Assembly (NCBI RefSeq): GCF_902168135.1
Contig: NZ_CABHOL010000006.1
Coordinates: forward strand, 25,594 to 89,593
Length of the DNA: 64,000 nucleotides
From: an uncultured Fluviicola sp.
GTDB lineage: Bacteria > Bacteroidota > Bacteroidia > Flavobacteriales_D > Crocinitomicaceae
Direction of reading: 5' to 3'
Positions 17,014-25,331 of this stretch are shown here, one piece after another. The notes under the pieces were generated by a model that was not told the origin of the DNA, did not search any database, and saw nothing but the letters and a program-made list of their open reading frames with translations. The translations under genes and the position numbers were made by a program. Position 1 is the stretch's first letter; each line of letters begins with the position of its first letter.

Positions 17014-18015
17014 ATGGCTGATTTTGTTCTACTAATAAGCGATTGGTACAGACTAAATGCGCGTGAGCTCCCCTGGAGGAACACAAAAAACCCGTATTTC
17101 ATCTGGTTATCGGAGGTCATTTTGCAGCAAACAAGAGTCGACCAGGGCATGAATTATTACCTGAAATTTATCGAAAATTATCCTGTTTTGAATCAACTTG
17201 CAGACGCCGATGAAGCATCCGTTTTAAAACTTTGGCAGGGATTGGGGTATTATTCCAGGGCACGGAATTTACATAAAACAGCACAACAGGTCAGGGACGA
17301 ATATGGCGGAGAATTCCCGAAAACCTACGCTGAGATCATCCAATTGAAAGGAATCGGCCCATACACAGCTGCTGCCATTTCATCTTTTGCATTTGATCTT
17401 CCTCATGCTGTTGTAGACGGAAATGTTTACCGGGTGCTTAGTCGTTATTTCGGGATTGACGAACCGATAGACTCCACACAAGGAAAGAAAACCTTCCAAA
17501 ACCTGGCTGATTCGTTGATTCCGGAATCAGATCCGGCTCTTTTCAACCAGGCAATCATGGAATTCGGAGCCATTCAGTGCACTCCCAACAACCCGGACTG
17601 CAATTCCTGCGTTCTAAATCAAAGCTGTGCAAGTGCATTTAATGCTGATCTTATAAAAAAGCTTCCTGTCAAAAAAGGAAAAACCAAAGTTCGCAAACGC
17701 TATTTTCACTACCTGCACATAGAGAAAGAAGGCGAAATTGCATTGGATCAGCGCACAAATAAAGATGTTTGGGAGAAATTATACGAATTTCCGATGATAG
17801 AAAGCGAAAGCGCGGATATCCCTTTCGAATTCAAAGACTCCGCCGATCTATGCTATCAAACCAAACATATACTGAGCCATCAGCACATTTACGCCTATTT
17901 CTACAAAACCGACCGGCCTGAAATAGAAGGATTGGAATTTCGTTTCGTGGAGAAAAGCCAGCTGGAGGATTATCCGATTCACCGGTTGATGGAAAAATAC
18001 CTGGAGTCAAGATAA
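17014..18015 (+). CDS. mutY: A/G-specific adenine glycosylase MutY
   Basis: 333 residues. The catalytic E34 lies in WLSEVILQQTRVDQ, the helix-hairpin-helix in LKGIGPYTAAAISSFAF with D135 in HAVVDGNVYRVL, and the 4Fe-4S cluster is C189-X6-C196-X2-C199-X5-C205. A C-terminal NUDIX-like 8-oxoG recognition domain follows (KRYFHYLHI...WEKLYEFPM...HILSHQHIYAYF). It removes A opposite 8-oxoguanine. It heads the mutY-ssb-gldE-gldD group, an order conserved in flavobacteria. Confidence 0.96.
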   Translation: MADFVLLISDWYRLNARELPWRNTKNPYFIWLSEVILQQTRVDQGMNYYLKFIENYPVLNQLADADEASVLKLWQGLGYYSRARNLHKTAQQVRDEYGGEFPKTYAEIIQLKGIGPYTAAAISSFAFDLPHAVVDGNVYRVLSRYFGIDEPIDSTQGKKTFQNLADSLIPESDPALFNQAIMEFGAIQCTPNNPDCNSCVLNQSCASAFNADLIKKLPVKKGKTKVRKRYFHYLHIEKEGEIALDQRTNKDVWEKLYEFPMIESESADIPFEFKDSADLCYQTKHILSHQHIYAYFYKTDRPEIEGLEFRFVEKSQLEDYPIHRLMEKYLESR

Positions 18016-18027
18016 TTACCAATTCCA

Positions 18028-18088
18028 AATGCCTAATTACGAATTTTGATGATTTCATTCGTAATTCGTAATTCGAAATTCGTAATTT
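18028..18088. repeat. AATTACGAATT intergenic element between mutY and ssb
   Basis: AATTACGAATT (from 18035) faces three copies of ATTCGTAATT/ATTCGAAATT (18057-18087) in inverted orientation. The same words recur at 59854-59876 and 59986-60005. The element forms a weak AT hairpin and is a dispersed intergenic repeat. Confidence 0.65.
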
Positions 18089-18096
18089 TATGTTTG
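18089..18096 (+). promoter_or_regulatory. -7 box TATGTTTG for ssb
   Basis: TATGTTTG fits TAnnTTTG, 18 bases before the ssb ATG at 18115. Its position supports that start over the longer frame from 18046. Confidence 0.5.
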
Positions 18097-18114
18097 TATA
18101 AACAAGCACAAATT

Positions 18115-18567
18115 ATGTCAGGTAGTGTAAACAAGGTGATTTTGATTGGAAACCTGGGGAAAGACCCGGAAGTAAGACGTTTGGAAAACGGAGCCGTAGT
18201 GGCAAGCTTCCCTATAGCAACCTCTGAAACTTACGTCGACAGAACAACCGGAGAACGCAAAGACAATACCGACTGGCATAATATTGTGGTTTGGAGAGGT
18301 TTGGCAGAAGTGGTTGAAAAATACGTCCGAAAAGGAATCAAAGTATATATTGAAGGAAAATTAAAAACACGCTCCTGGACAGATCAATCTGGTGCAACAC
18401 GTTATACTACGGAAGTTGTCGCAGACGAGCTGACAATCCTTACTCCAAGAAGCGAGCAGGACAACAGATCAATGGGATCAAACACTCCTCCATACCCGAC
18501 TGAAGAGCCGCAAAATCCAAGCCCGATGAACCTGGACATTAGTCCTAATGATGATTTACCATTTTAA
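18115..18567 (+). CDS. ssb: single-stranded DNA-binding protein
   Basis: 150 residues from ATG 18115 ([20 protein letters not shown]). The OB fold is complete ([50 protein letters not shown]), followed by a Pro/Asn-rich linker and the acidic tip NDDLPF. It coats ssDNA and recruits repair proteins through the tip. The 23 extra residues of the longer frame translate the AATTCGTAATT repeat and are rejected. It is two bases upstream of gldE. Confidence 0.96.
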   Translation: MSGSVNKVILIGNLGKDPEVRRLENGAVVASFPIATSETYVDRTTGERKDNTDWHNIVVWRGLAEVVEKYVRKGIKVYIEGKLKTRSWTDQSGATRYTTEVVADELTILTPRSEQDNRSMGSNTPPYPTEEPQNPSPMNLDISPNDDLPF

Positions 18568-18569
18568 AC

Positions 18570-19904
18570 ATGGACAGTATAGCCGGATTCAGTTCAGATG
18601 TTGTTCCCGTCAGTATTCATGCAGGATTCACTCTATCTGATAACATTATTTCACTGATTGTTGTTTTCATTTTGATTGCATGTTCCGCCCTGGTATCAGC
18701 TTCCGAAGTTGCTTTCTTTGCTTTGGGACCCGCTGAAAAAAAAGACCTGGCGGAAGACCAATCAAGAAGTTCACAGGCTATTTTGAAGCTTCTTTCCAAA
18801 CCAAAAGACTTGTTGGCGACCATCCTGATCACGAACAACTTTATCAATGTCTGTATCATTATTCTTTCCACGGAAGTCATTGATCAGTTTTTTCCTGATT
18901 CCGATCAGCCCAATACACTGCGCTTTTTAATTGAAGTTGTAGGAATAACCACATTCCTGCTCTTGCTTGGAGAAGTTGCCCCTAAACTTTATGCTTCCCG
19001 GAACACCTTATCAACAGCACGTTTCATGTCAAGCCCAATTACGTTTATCAATATTCTCCCTCCATTTTCCTGGCTGCGCTGGTTGTTGGTTAACGGAACA
19101 AATATGATTAACCGCAGGGCTAAGAAACGAGGAATCAATTTATCTTCCGACGACCTGGAACATGCTTTGGCACTTACCAAAGAAGATTCGGACAATGAAG
19201 ACGAACACCGGATCCTTGAAGGAATTATCAAATTCGGCAATACGGAGGTGAAACAGATCATGAAATCACGCCTCGATATTGTAACCATTTCCAATGAAGC
19301 GAGTTTTCAGGAAGTGCTTGACGTTGTTCTGGATGCAGGATATTCCCGCATTCCGATCCACGAAAGTACTTTCGATAATGTAACCGGAATATTGTACATC
19401 AAAGATTTGCTTCCATACATCAACAATGAAGTCTTCGATTGGAAAACGCTTTTGAGAAAGCCGTATTTCATTCCTGAAAACAAGAAAATTGATGATTTAT
19501 TGAAAGAATTCCAGGACATGAAAATGCATATGGCTATCGTTGTGGACGAATATGGCGGTGCAAACGGATTGGTAACACTGGAAGACGTACTGGAAGAAAT
19601 TGTGGGTGATATAACGGATGAATTTGACGACGATGACCTTATTTATACGAAAATCGACGAGCTAACTTATTTGTTTGAAGGCAGAACATCATTGGTTGAT
19701 TTTTACAAGGTATTGGATATCGACGGCAAGGATTTCGACCATATCAAAGGAGAATCGGATACAATCGGCGGGTTTATTATCGAACAGGCGGGCCGGATTC
19801 TGCGAAATAACGAATACATTCGCTGCGGAAATATCAAACTGGTCGTTGAAAGTTCCGACAAGCGAAGAATAAAAATGATTAAAACCATCCAGGAAAATGA
19901 TTAG
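18570..19904 (+). CDS. gldE: gliding motility-associated protein GldE
   Basis: 444 residues with the CNNM/CorC layout. A DUF21 region has hydrophobic segments near 28-52, 90-110 and 122-145. A CBS pair occupies about 215-335 (IMKSRLDIVTIS...AGYSRIPIHESTFDNVTGILYIKDLL; MAIVVDEYGGANGLVTLEDVLEEIVGDI). A CorC_HlyC domain closes the protein. In flavobacteria the member next to gldD is GldE. It is an inner-membrane protein linked to gliding and T9SS function; the exact activity is unknown. It overlaps gldD by eight bases. Confidence 0.93.
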   Translation: MDSIAGFSSDVVPVSIHAGFTLSDNIISLIVVFILIACSALVSASEVAFFALGPAEKKDLAEDQSRSSQAILKLLSKPKDLLATILITNNFINVCIIILSTEVIDQFFPDSDQPNTLRFLIEVVGITTFLLLLGEVAPKLYASRNTLSTARFMSSPITFINILPPFSWLRWLLVNGTNMINRRAKKRGINLSSDDLEHALALTKEDSDNEDEHRILEGIIKFGNTEVKQIMKSRLDIVTISNEASFQEVLDVVLDAGYSRIPIHESTFDNVTGILYIKDLLPYINNEVFDWKTLLRKPYFIPENKKIDDLLKEFQDMKMHMAIVVDEYGGANGLVTLEDVLEEIVGDITDEFDDDDLIYTKIDELTYLFEGRTSLVDFYKVLDIDGKDFDHIKGESDTIGGFIIEQAGRILRNNEYIRCGNIKLVVESSDKRRIKMIKTIQEND

Positions 19905-20484
19905 AATAATTGGTTCACTATGTTTAATACTTGCATTTTTGGTAAGCAGTTGTGGTGGCGATGAGCTACTGATCCCAAAACCACCGACTTATTTGCGCAC
20001 TAACTTCCCCAAGCATGAATATGTGAAGATTGATGATGCTACCACTTATTCTTTCGAACTGTCGAAAGTGTATTTTGCAAAACCGCTGACTTACAAGGGA
20101 GAAGTGACCAATCATAAAGAAATTAACCTGGGTCCGCTAAACGGGATTTTGTACCTGAACTACTACCCAATCCCAAATCGTGATACGCTGGTCCGATACA
20201 TTAACTTATCCAACGACAAAGTAGACGAACACCAGATCAAGGCAACCGGAATTAAAGACCAGAACTTCGTCTTCCCGGATAAAAAAGTTTACGGAACGCT
20301 CTTTGAGTTCGAAGGAGATGTGGCAACGAATTTTCAATTCTATCTTACTGATTCTACTTCAAATTTCATTAGAGGTGAAGTCCTAATGAATTGCAGACCG
20401 AATTACGATTCCCTGCGTCCGTCATTGAATTATTTAAAAGCGGACATTCTTCATTTGATTGAGACGCTTGAGTGGAAAAAATAA
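19897..20484 (+). CDS. gldD: gliding motility lipoprotein GldD
   Basis: 195 residues with lipobox VSSC (Cys19) and GldD landmarks: PKPPTYLRTNFP.HEY, FELSKVYFAKP, INLGPLNGILYLNYYPI and VATNFQFYLTDSTSNFIRGEVLMNCRPNYDSL. GldD is needed for gliding and T9SS function in Flavobacterium johnsoniae. It is coupled to gldE and followed by a REP-like hairpin. Confidence 0.93.
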   Translation: MIRIIGSLCLILAFLVSSCGGDELLIPKPPTYLRTNFPKHEYVKIDDATTYSFELSKVYFAKPLTYKGEVTNHKEINLGPLNGILYLNYYPIPNRDTLVRYINLSNDKVDEHQIKATGIKDQNFVFPDKKVYGTLFEFEGDVATNFQFYLTDSTSNFIRGEVLMNCRPNYDSLRPSLNYLKADILHLIETLEWKK

Positions 20485-20487
20485 TAT

Positions 20488-20517
20488 AGTAAGGGCGAAA
20501 AATTTTTCACCCTTACT
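20488..20517 (+). terminator. REP-like hairpin after gldD
   Basis: AGTAAGGGCGAAAAA pairs with TTTTTCACCCTTACT with a single C/A mismatch. It starts four bases after the gldD stop. It is the second of four such palindromes. Confidence 0.65.
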
Positions 20518-20530
20518 GACTAATTAATTG

Positions 20531-20575
20531 GAGTATAGTCTATAAGAATCATTATTTTTATGGGAAACTATACTC
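20531..20575 (+). promoter_or_regulatory. inverted repeat in the carboxypeptidase leader
   Basis: GAGTATAGT (20531-20539) is inverted as ACTATACTC (20567-20575), with 27 AT-rich bases between, ending four bases before the ATG at 20580. It could be an mRNA hairpin covering the translation start, or an operator. Confidence 0.4.
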
Positions 20576-20579
20576 TATT

Positions 20580-22943
20580 ATGAAAACAACTCTCCTATTA
20601 TTTTCACTCCTGTTTTCCTGTTGGGGATTTTCACAGGAATATTCGCGGGCAAAAATTTTCACCGACTCCGATGGCCTCCAAACCCTTGCGGAACTTGGAA
20701 TCGGTATTGACCATGGAGTCATAAAGCGCGGAACATTTTTTATTTCAGACTTCTCCAAAAATGAAATAAAGCAAATTCGGGATGCCGGATTTGAAGTTGA
20801 GATCCTTATTCCGGACGTAAAGGCTTATTATGTAAACCAAAACATCGGTTTAGACCCGAATTCCACTTCGGTCGAAAAAAATACTACCTGCCCCCCTTCA
20901 TCCGGTTCAAGTACATTCATTCCGGAAGTTCCTTCCAATTTCAATTTAGGAACTATGGGCGGATTTTACACTTACCAGGAATTCATTGCTGAGATAGATG
21001 CAATGGCGGCTCAATACCCAAACCTGATTTCCGTAAAAGACACTATCAATAACTTTTTGAGTATTGAAAACAGACCTATTTACTGGATGCGTTTAAGTGA
21101 TAATCCGAACTCTGATGAACCGGAACCGGAAGTTCTTTACACTGCCATTCATCACGCAAGAGAACCTAACTCCTTATCTGAAGTAATCTTCTACATGTGG
21201 TATCTGCTCGAAAACTACAATACAAGCGACGAGATCAAATACCTGATCGATAACACCGAAATGTACTTCGTTCCGATGATCAATCCTGACGGATATATCT
21301 ACAATCAAACCACGGATCCCGCAGGAGGCGGTATGTGGCGAAAAAACCGCAGACCAAACAGCGGTGGAAGTTACGGGGTCGATTTGAACAGGAATTACTC
21401 TTATGGCTGGGGAACAACCGGAACATCCACTAACCAGGGGAATGATACTTATTGCGGAACAGCTCCCTTTTCTGAGCCCGAAACACAAGCCATCAAATGG
21501 TTTTGCGAAAACCGTGATTTCCAATACGCCTTTAATGCACATACTTATGCCAATGACATCCTCTTCCCAATCGGAACAACCACCAATGAGTTTGCGGTAG
21601 ACCATAATTATTTTGATGCTTTTACGCACCACATGGTACAATACAACGGATATGAAAACAAAAAATCATCTGCACTTTATCCGGCTTCAGGAGATTCAGA
21701 CGATTACATGTACAAAGTGGACACTGTTGTAAAGCCAAAAATCTTCGCCATGACACCGGAAGTAAGTAATACCAGCGGTGGGTTCTGGCCTGCAGCGAAT
21801 GAAATTACCGGAATCTGCCAGGACATGGTTTTCCCAAACCTCATCTTATCTCATTTAACACACCGGTATTTGGTGGTGGAAGATGTTGATCCTGCGATGG
21901 TAGCAACAACAACGGGCAACTTCAATCACAGTGCATATCGTCTTGGCCTTGAAAACGGCCCGGTAACTGTCAGCATCACTCCTATTTCCGGAATACAGTC
22001 TGTAGGCCCTTCAAGCATACACAACCTTGCAATTATGGGAACTCAAAACGGAGCAATTTCTTATGTTCTTAATCCGGCTATCCAATTCGGTGACGAGATC
22101 AAATATGTTTTGAATACGGAATACACCGGCTGGACAAAACACGATACTATTGTAAAGACTTTCGGAAGTATTACTTCTCAATTTATCGACGAAGCGAATA
22201 GTGCTGTAAACTGGACCGGAAGCTGGGCTACTACTAATGCAACTTATGTTTCACCAAGTAATTCGTTTACTGATTCTCCGGGGGCAGATTATCCAAACAA
22301 CGTTACAAGAATTTACCAGTTCAATAACACCATTGACCTGACCCATGTAACGGAAGCAATGGTAAAGTTCTATGCGAAATGGGAAATTGAAGCGGATTAC
22401 GATTACTGTCAATTCCAGGTTTCCACTGATGGCGGAACAAGTTGGATCGGTCAATGCGGGAATTATACTGTTCCGGGAACAAGTGCTAATGGCTCTGTCC
22501 AACCAAACAATCAACCGGTTTATGAAGGAACGGAAGCAAACTGGGTATTGGAGGAAATCAACCTGAGTGATTATATCGGCGATAGTATCAAAGTGCGTTT
22601 CATTCTAAAATCTGACGGCGGAACAAGAGGAGACGGGTTCTACTTTGATGATTTTGAAGTACTTTACAATATAGATGTTACCGGTCTTGCAGAGAATGAC
22701 AAAGAATTATTCCACCTGGTACCGAATCCGGCAAGTTCTTATGTAAATATTATTTTTGACCAGACGGTTCAGAACGGCTCTATCGAAATTGTAAATACGA
22801 GCGGAGAAACGGTTTCGACTCATTCAGTGGAAAGTCCGAAGGTTGAAGTCCGAATGGATAAATTACCGGCAGGTGTTTATTATGTGCGCTACATCGGTTC
22901 TACAGAACAGAAATCTCCTGTGAAATTGGTGGTGATTCATTAG
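20580..22943 (+). CDS. secreted M14 zinc carboxypeptidase with T9SS domain
   Basis: 787 residues. A signal peptide (1-19, CWGFSQ) is followed by an N-terminal pro-like region and an M14 peptidase domain (about 125-430): zinc ligands in AIHHAREPNSLSE, the substrate site VDLNRNYSYGWG, a third zinc ligand in FNAHTYANDILFP, and the catalytic Glu in FAMTPEVSNT. An immune-inhibitor-A/MAM-like beta domain occupies about 540-690 (SPGADYPNN..., DYDYCQFQVSTDGGTSWI, GFYFDDFEV), and a T9SS type A domain ends it (LVPNPASSYVNI...PAGVYYVRY). It is a surface or released exopeptidase for protein use. It follows gldD but has its own leader. Confidence 0.93.
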   Translation: MKTTLLLFSLLFSCWGFSQEYSRAKIFTDSDGLQTLAELGIGIDHGVIKRGTFFISDFSKNEIKQIRDAGFEVEILIPDVKAYYVNQNIGLDPNSTSVEKNTTCPPSSGSSTFIPEVPSNFNLGTMGGFYTYQEFIAEIDAMAAQYPNLISVKDTINNFLSIENRPIYWMRLSDNPNSDEPEPEVLYTAIHHAREPNSLSEVIFYMWYLLENYNTSDEIKYLIDNTEMYFVPMINPDGYIYNQTTDPAGGGMWRKNRRPNSGGSYGVDLNRNYSYGWGTTGTSTNQGNDTYCGTAPFSEPETQAIKWFCENRDFQYAFNAHTYANDILFPIGTTTNEFAVDHNYFDAFTHHMVQYNGYENKKSSALYPASGDSDDYMYKVDTVVKPKIFAMTPEVSNTSGGFWPAANEITGICQDMVFPNLILSHLTHRYLVVEDVDPAMVATTTGNFNHSAYRLGLENGPVTVSITPISGIQSVGPSSIHNLAIMGTQNGAISYVLNPAIQFGDEIKYVLNTEYTGWTKHDTIVKTFGSITSQFIDEANSAVNWTGSWATTNATYVSPSNSFTDSPGADYPNNVTRIYQFNNTIDLTHVTEAMVKFYAKWEIEADYDYCQFQVSTDGGTSWIGQCGNYTVPGTSANGSVQPNNQPVYEGTEANWVLEEINLSDYIGDSIKVRFILKSDGGTRGDGFYFDDFEVLYNIDVTGLAENDKELFHLVPNPASSYVNIIFDQTVQNGSIEIVNTSGETVSTHSVESPKVEVRMDKLPAGVYYVRYIGSTEQKSPVKLVVIH

Positions 22944-22961
22944 GCAGAACGAAATAAATCA

Positions 22962-22990
22962 GTAGAGGTGAGTTGCGACTCACCTTCTAC
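22962..22990 (+). terminator. REP-like hairpin after the carboxypeptidase gene
   Basis: GTAGAGGTGAGT pairs with ACTCACCTTCTAC (one bulge) across TGCG. It is the third of the four GC-rich palindromes, 18 bases after the stop. Confidence 0.6.
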
Positions 22991-23018
22991 AATAATTAAA
23001 TAAAAACATTTTTACAGC

Positions 23019-23053
23019 AAAAAAGGCTTTCCATTCCGGAAAGCCTTTTTTTC
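23019..23053. terminator. bidirectional terminator
   Basis: AAAAAAGGCTTTCC (23019-23032) pairs with GGAAAGCCTTTTTT (23038-23051); both strands give a T-run. It serves the carboxypeptidase gene and the convergent gene at 23075. Confidence 0.9.
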
Positions 23054-23074
23054 ACATTTATGCGAAGAATGATT

Positions 23075-23269
23075 TTATTGATCAATCCATTTATCATCTT
23101 TCATTTCACCTAGAATTACTACGTCTTTTGTACGTGAATAATCCTCAGCTGCAAGAAGCATTTGCTCTCTAGTATCTCTTCTAATTCGTATACCTTGTGA
23201 TCCTGAATTTCTTACTTCAATGTAAAAACCATCTCGCAATCTTGCTGGTTTTGTTGGAGGTCTACCCAT
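23075..23269 (-). CDS. small conserved hypothetical protein
   Basis: 64 residues beginning MGRPPTKPARLRDGFYIEVR, with a basic, Pro-rich start and a mixed strand-helix remainder (GIRIRRDTREQMLLAAEDYSRTKDVVILGEM). I recall similar MGRPPTKP proteins as small conserved hypotheticals in Bacteroidota. The start resembles an AT-hook-like GRP, but there is only one copy, so DNA binding is a guess. It is bounded by a terminator downstream. Confidence 0.75.
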   Translation of the reverse strand: MGRPPTKPARLRDGFYIEVRNSGSQGIRIRRDTREQMLLAAEDYSRTKDVVILGEMKDDKWIDQ

Positions 23270-23334
23270 TTGTTTGTGTTTTTCTGCATCTAATATAATA
23301 ATACATTAAACGCATCGATTAAAATTATATTTTT

Positions 23335-23817
23335 TTAGGAATCCAATAAATCTGATTCCACTTTTTGTTTGTATAGGACTCCTTGTTTTTTAAACCTGTC
23401 GGACTGGATAATTCCAACAATGGAAAAAGCCAAAACCATGGGTGTAAAAAGAAAGAAGGCTACACCAACTTCGTCAAAACTAATACTCGACGGTGAGCTC
23501 AGCATGCCTAAATCCCACAGCAAAAAAAGTGCCGAAACAGACAGGCCTATAATTGACAAAACTTTATTTGTAACTCGTTTAATCTTAATTAATCCGAGTA
23601 AAAATGTTACGCAAAAAAAAGAAAAGAATAATAAGCTAATCCATGCTCCCTCTTCCGTCTTCACTGCTCCCTGATCCAAACTGTAAAAATCCGGAGCATC
23701 CCAAAATGAATCGGGGTATCTCGCAGAGGCAACCAAATCAATGTAGTAGATTATGATAACACTGAATAGTACACTAAGGACCAAACTTGAAACGTAAAAA
23801 GCTTTATTCATCCCCAA
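23335..23817 (-). CDS. hypothetical membrane protein, 4 TM
   Basis: 160 residues with four hydrophobic segments (about 6-27, 58-76, 86-106 and 117-138). A polar loop with Tyr and Asp follows TM1 (ASARYPDSFWDAPDFYSLDQGAV). No known family is recognised. It stands alone, with AT-rich gaps on both sides. Confidence 0.65.
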   Translation of the reverse strand: MGMNKAFYVSSLVLSVLFSVIIIYYIDLVASARYPDSFWDAPDFYSLDQGAVKTEEGAWISLLFFSFFCVTFLLGLIKIKRVTNKVLSIIGLSVSALFLLWDLGMLSSPSSISFDEVGVAFFLFTPMVLAFSIVGIIQSDRFKKQGVLYKQKVESDLLDS

Positions 23818-23887
23818 ATTTGGCGCGAATATATGACTTTATTTTGAAATTCCTAAAAAATAGACTGATTATCACTAAAATAGCAAG

Positions 23888-24520
23888 CTATTCATTTTCC
23901 CGAATCTGATAGAAAGTACCGTTCTCATTCATTTCCATAGAAACCAGATCCCAGCAGATAAATAATACCATCAGGCGGTCAATCGTTGATTTCTGAAGAT
24001 TTGACAGTCGGTAAATTTTACTCAGAGTTATTCCCGGGTTACCGGATATCATTGCAAGCAGCTGTGTTTCTTCTTCCCCGATCTTTTCAGGTTTCTTCTG
24101 GTCAAAACGCTCGTGTTTCCAAACGTTCAGCAGGATTTTATTGGCTAAAAGAGTATGATCCTTTCTTCTGACAAATGCTTTCCATTTCCCTTCTTCATCC
24201 AATGCCAAAACCGGGCGATTAGCCGCTTTTTCAATGGAAATTTCAAGAACCAGCTTCATGTCTTCCTGCCAAACACGTGATTTAAATTCTAATTTGGGTT
24301 TGGAATACATTTCTGCGGCAGCTTCAATCATGTGGATTTCTTCTGTAGGATCAACTCCGGTTATCTTTCCGTTATCTTTCACGCCGATCAAAAGCCTGCC
24401 ACCATCCGTATTTGCGAAGGCAACGAGTGTTCGTGCAATCTTTTTGGAATCATCAATACGGAACTTAAAATCCTGTTGCTGGTGTTCGCCTTCTCGGATC
24501 AACTGTTTTACAGACTGCAT
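23888..24520 (-). CDS. AlbA_2 (Schlafen-like) DNA-binding domain protein
   Basis: 210 residues. The N-terminal AlbA_2 domain (about 1-120) shows EGEHQQQDFKFRIDDSKKIARTLVAFANTDGGRLLIGVKDNGKITGV, the standard 'E...EFK....IA..I.AFANT.GG.L.IGV.D.G.I.G' signature. The C-terminal part (about 150-205) looks like a winged helix (LLAMISGNPGITLSKIYRLSNLQKSTIDRLMVLFICWDLV). It is probably a transcription factor; the family is often annotated as ATP-binding protein. A perfect 11-bp palindrome lies 26 bases upstream and could be its own operator. Confidence 0.85.
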   Translation of the reverse strand: MQSVKQLIREGEHQQQDFKFRIDDSKKIARTLVAFANTDGGRLLIGVKDNGKITGVDPTEEIHMIEAAAEMYSKPKLEFKSRVWQEDMKLVLEISIEKAANRPVLALDEEGKWKAFVRRKDHTLLANKILLNVWKHERFDQKKPEKIGEEETQLLAMISGNPGITLSKIYRLSNLQKSTIDRLMVLFICWDLVSMEMNENGTFYQIRENE

Positions 24521-24545
24521 CCGACAAAATTACTAAGAAAACGTC

Positions 24546-24575
24546 CATTTGGCAAATTTGCCAGTTTGCCAAATG
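24546..24575. promoter_or_regulatory. palindrome CATTTGGCAAA-N8-TTTGCCAAATG
   Basis: The arms at 24546-24556 and 24565-24575 are perfectly inverted; a further palindrome GGCAAATTTGCC (24551-24562) is nested in it. It lies between the aroE stop (24600) and the AlbA_2 gene start (24520). It may be an operator or the aroE terminator; no clean T-run follows on the minus strand, which favours an operator. Confidence 0.5.
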
Positions 24576-24599
24576 GCAAACCGTGGCTTCCGGCACTAC

Positions 24600-25331
24600 T
24601 TAGCTATTCCAGATCTCCCAGGCCTTATTTGCCTGCTCTTTAAGCATCGAAAGCCCATTTAGCGTTGTTGCCCCTCTCCCGTGCGCCTCCCGCAGGAATC
24701 TGGTCTCTTCCGGATTGTAAATCAAATCAATACATAAATGTGATTCCGTAAGAAACTCAAACGGAAAAGGAATGCATTCATCGATGTTAGGAAAAGTCCC
24801 AACTGGCGTGCAATTAACCACTACTTTGCATGCACGCAGCATGTATTCATTCATTGCTTCATACCGAAATTCCTTTTCATTTTTCGGATTCCGGGAAATC
24901 CAAATAACATCCAGTCCGATATTTTTCAAAACGTAGGCAACCGCTTTCGAAGCCCCTCCCGTTCCGAGAATTATTGCTCGTTCATGCTCATTGGTCAAAA
25001 AAGGTTTGATCATCTGATGAAAACCAAATGCATCCGTATTATAACCTGTTTTTTGACCATCCGCTGATATTCGCACACAATTCACAGCGCCTATTTCACC
25101 CGCTTCTTCACTCATCGAATCCAGGAAGGGTATAATTTGTTCTTTGTAGGGAATTGTAACTGAAAAACCTTTTAGGTCAGGAATACTAAAAACTTTCCTA
25201 ACGTCTTCAATGGCGGGCAATTCAAAGTTTTCAAATGTATGATCGAGGCCTTCTCTTTGAAATTTCTCTTCGAAATAACTCTTCGAAAAAGAATGTCCCA
25301 ACCTCTTACCGACCAATCCGAACTTAGGCAT
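24600..25331 (-). CDS. aroE: shikimate dehydrogenase
   Basis: 243 residues. The substrate site is FGLVGKRLGHSFSKSYF and SVTIPYKEQI (catalytic Lys), then GAVNCVRI, the Asp in GYNTDAFGF, and the NADP loop ILGTGGASKAVAYVL. It reduces 3-dehydroshikimate with NADPH in aromatic amino-acid synthesis. It overlaps the upstream DedA gene by eight bases, so they are co-translated. Confidence 0.95.
   Translation of the reverse strand: MPKFGLVGKRLGHSFSKSYFEEKFQREGLDHTFENFELPAIEDVRKVFSIPDLKGFSVTIPYKEQIIPFLDSMSEEAGEIGAVNCVRISADGQKTGYNTDAFGFHQMIKPFLTNEHERAIILGTGGASKAVAYVLKNIGLDVIWISRNPKNEKEFRYEAMNEYMLRACKVVVNCTPVGTFPNIDECIPFPFEFLTESHLCIDLIYNPEETRFLREAHGRGATTLNGLSMLKEQANKAWEIWNS

Noticed and set aside
18046..18114. 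23-residue N-terminal extension of SSB
   Set aside because: It translates the AATTCGTAATT repeat and the promoter box; SSB starts at MSGSVNKV.
23888..24520. AlbA_2 protein as a Schlafen-like defence gene
   Set aside because: No defence partner, integrase or island features nearby; the neighbours are housekeeping genes, so a regulator is more likely.
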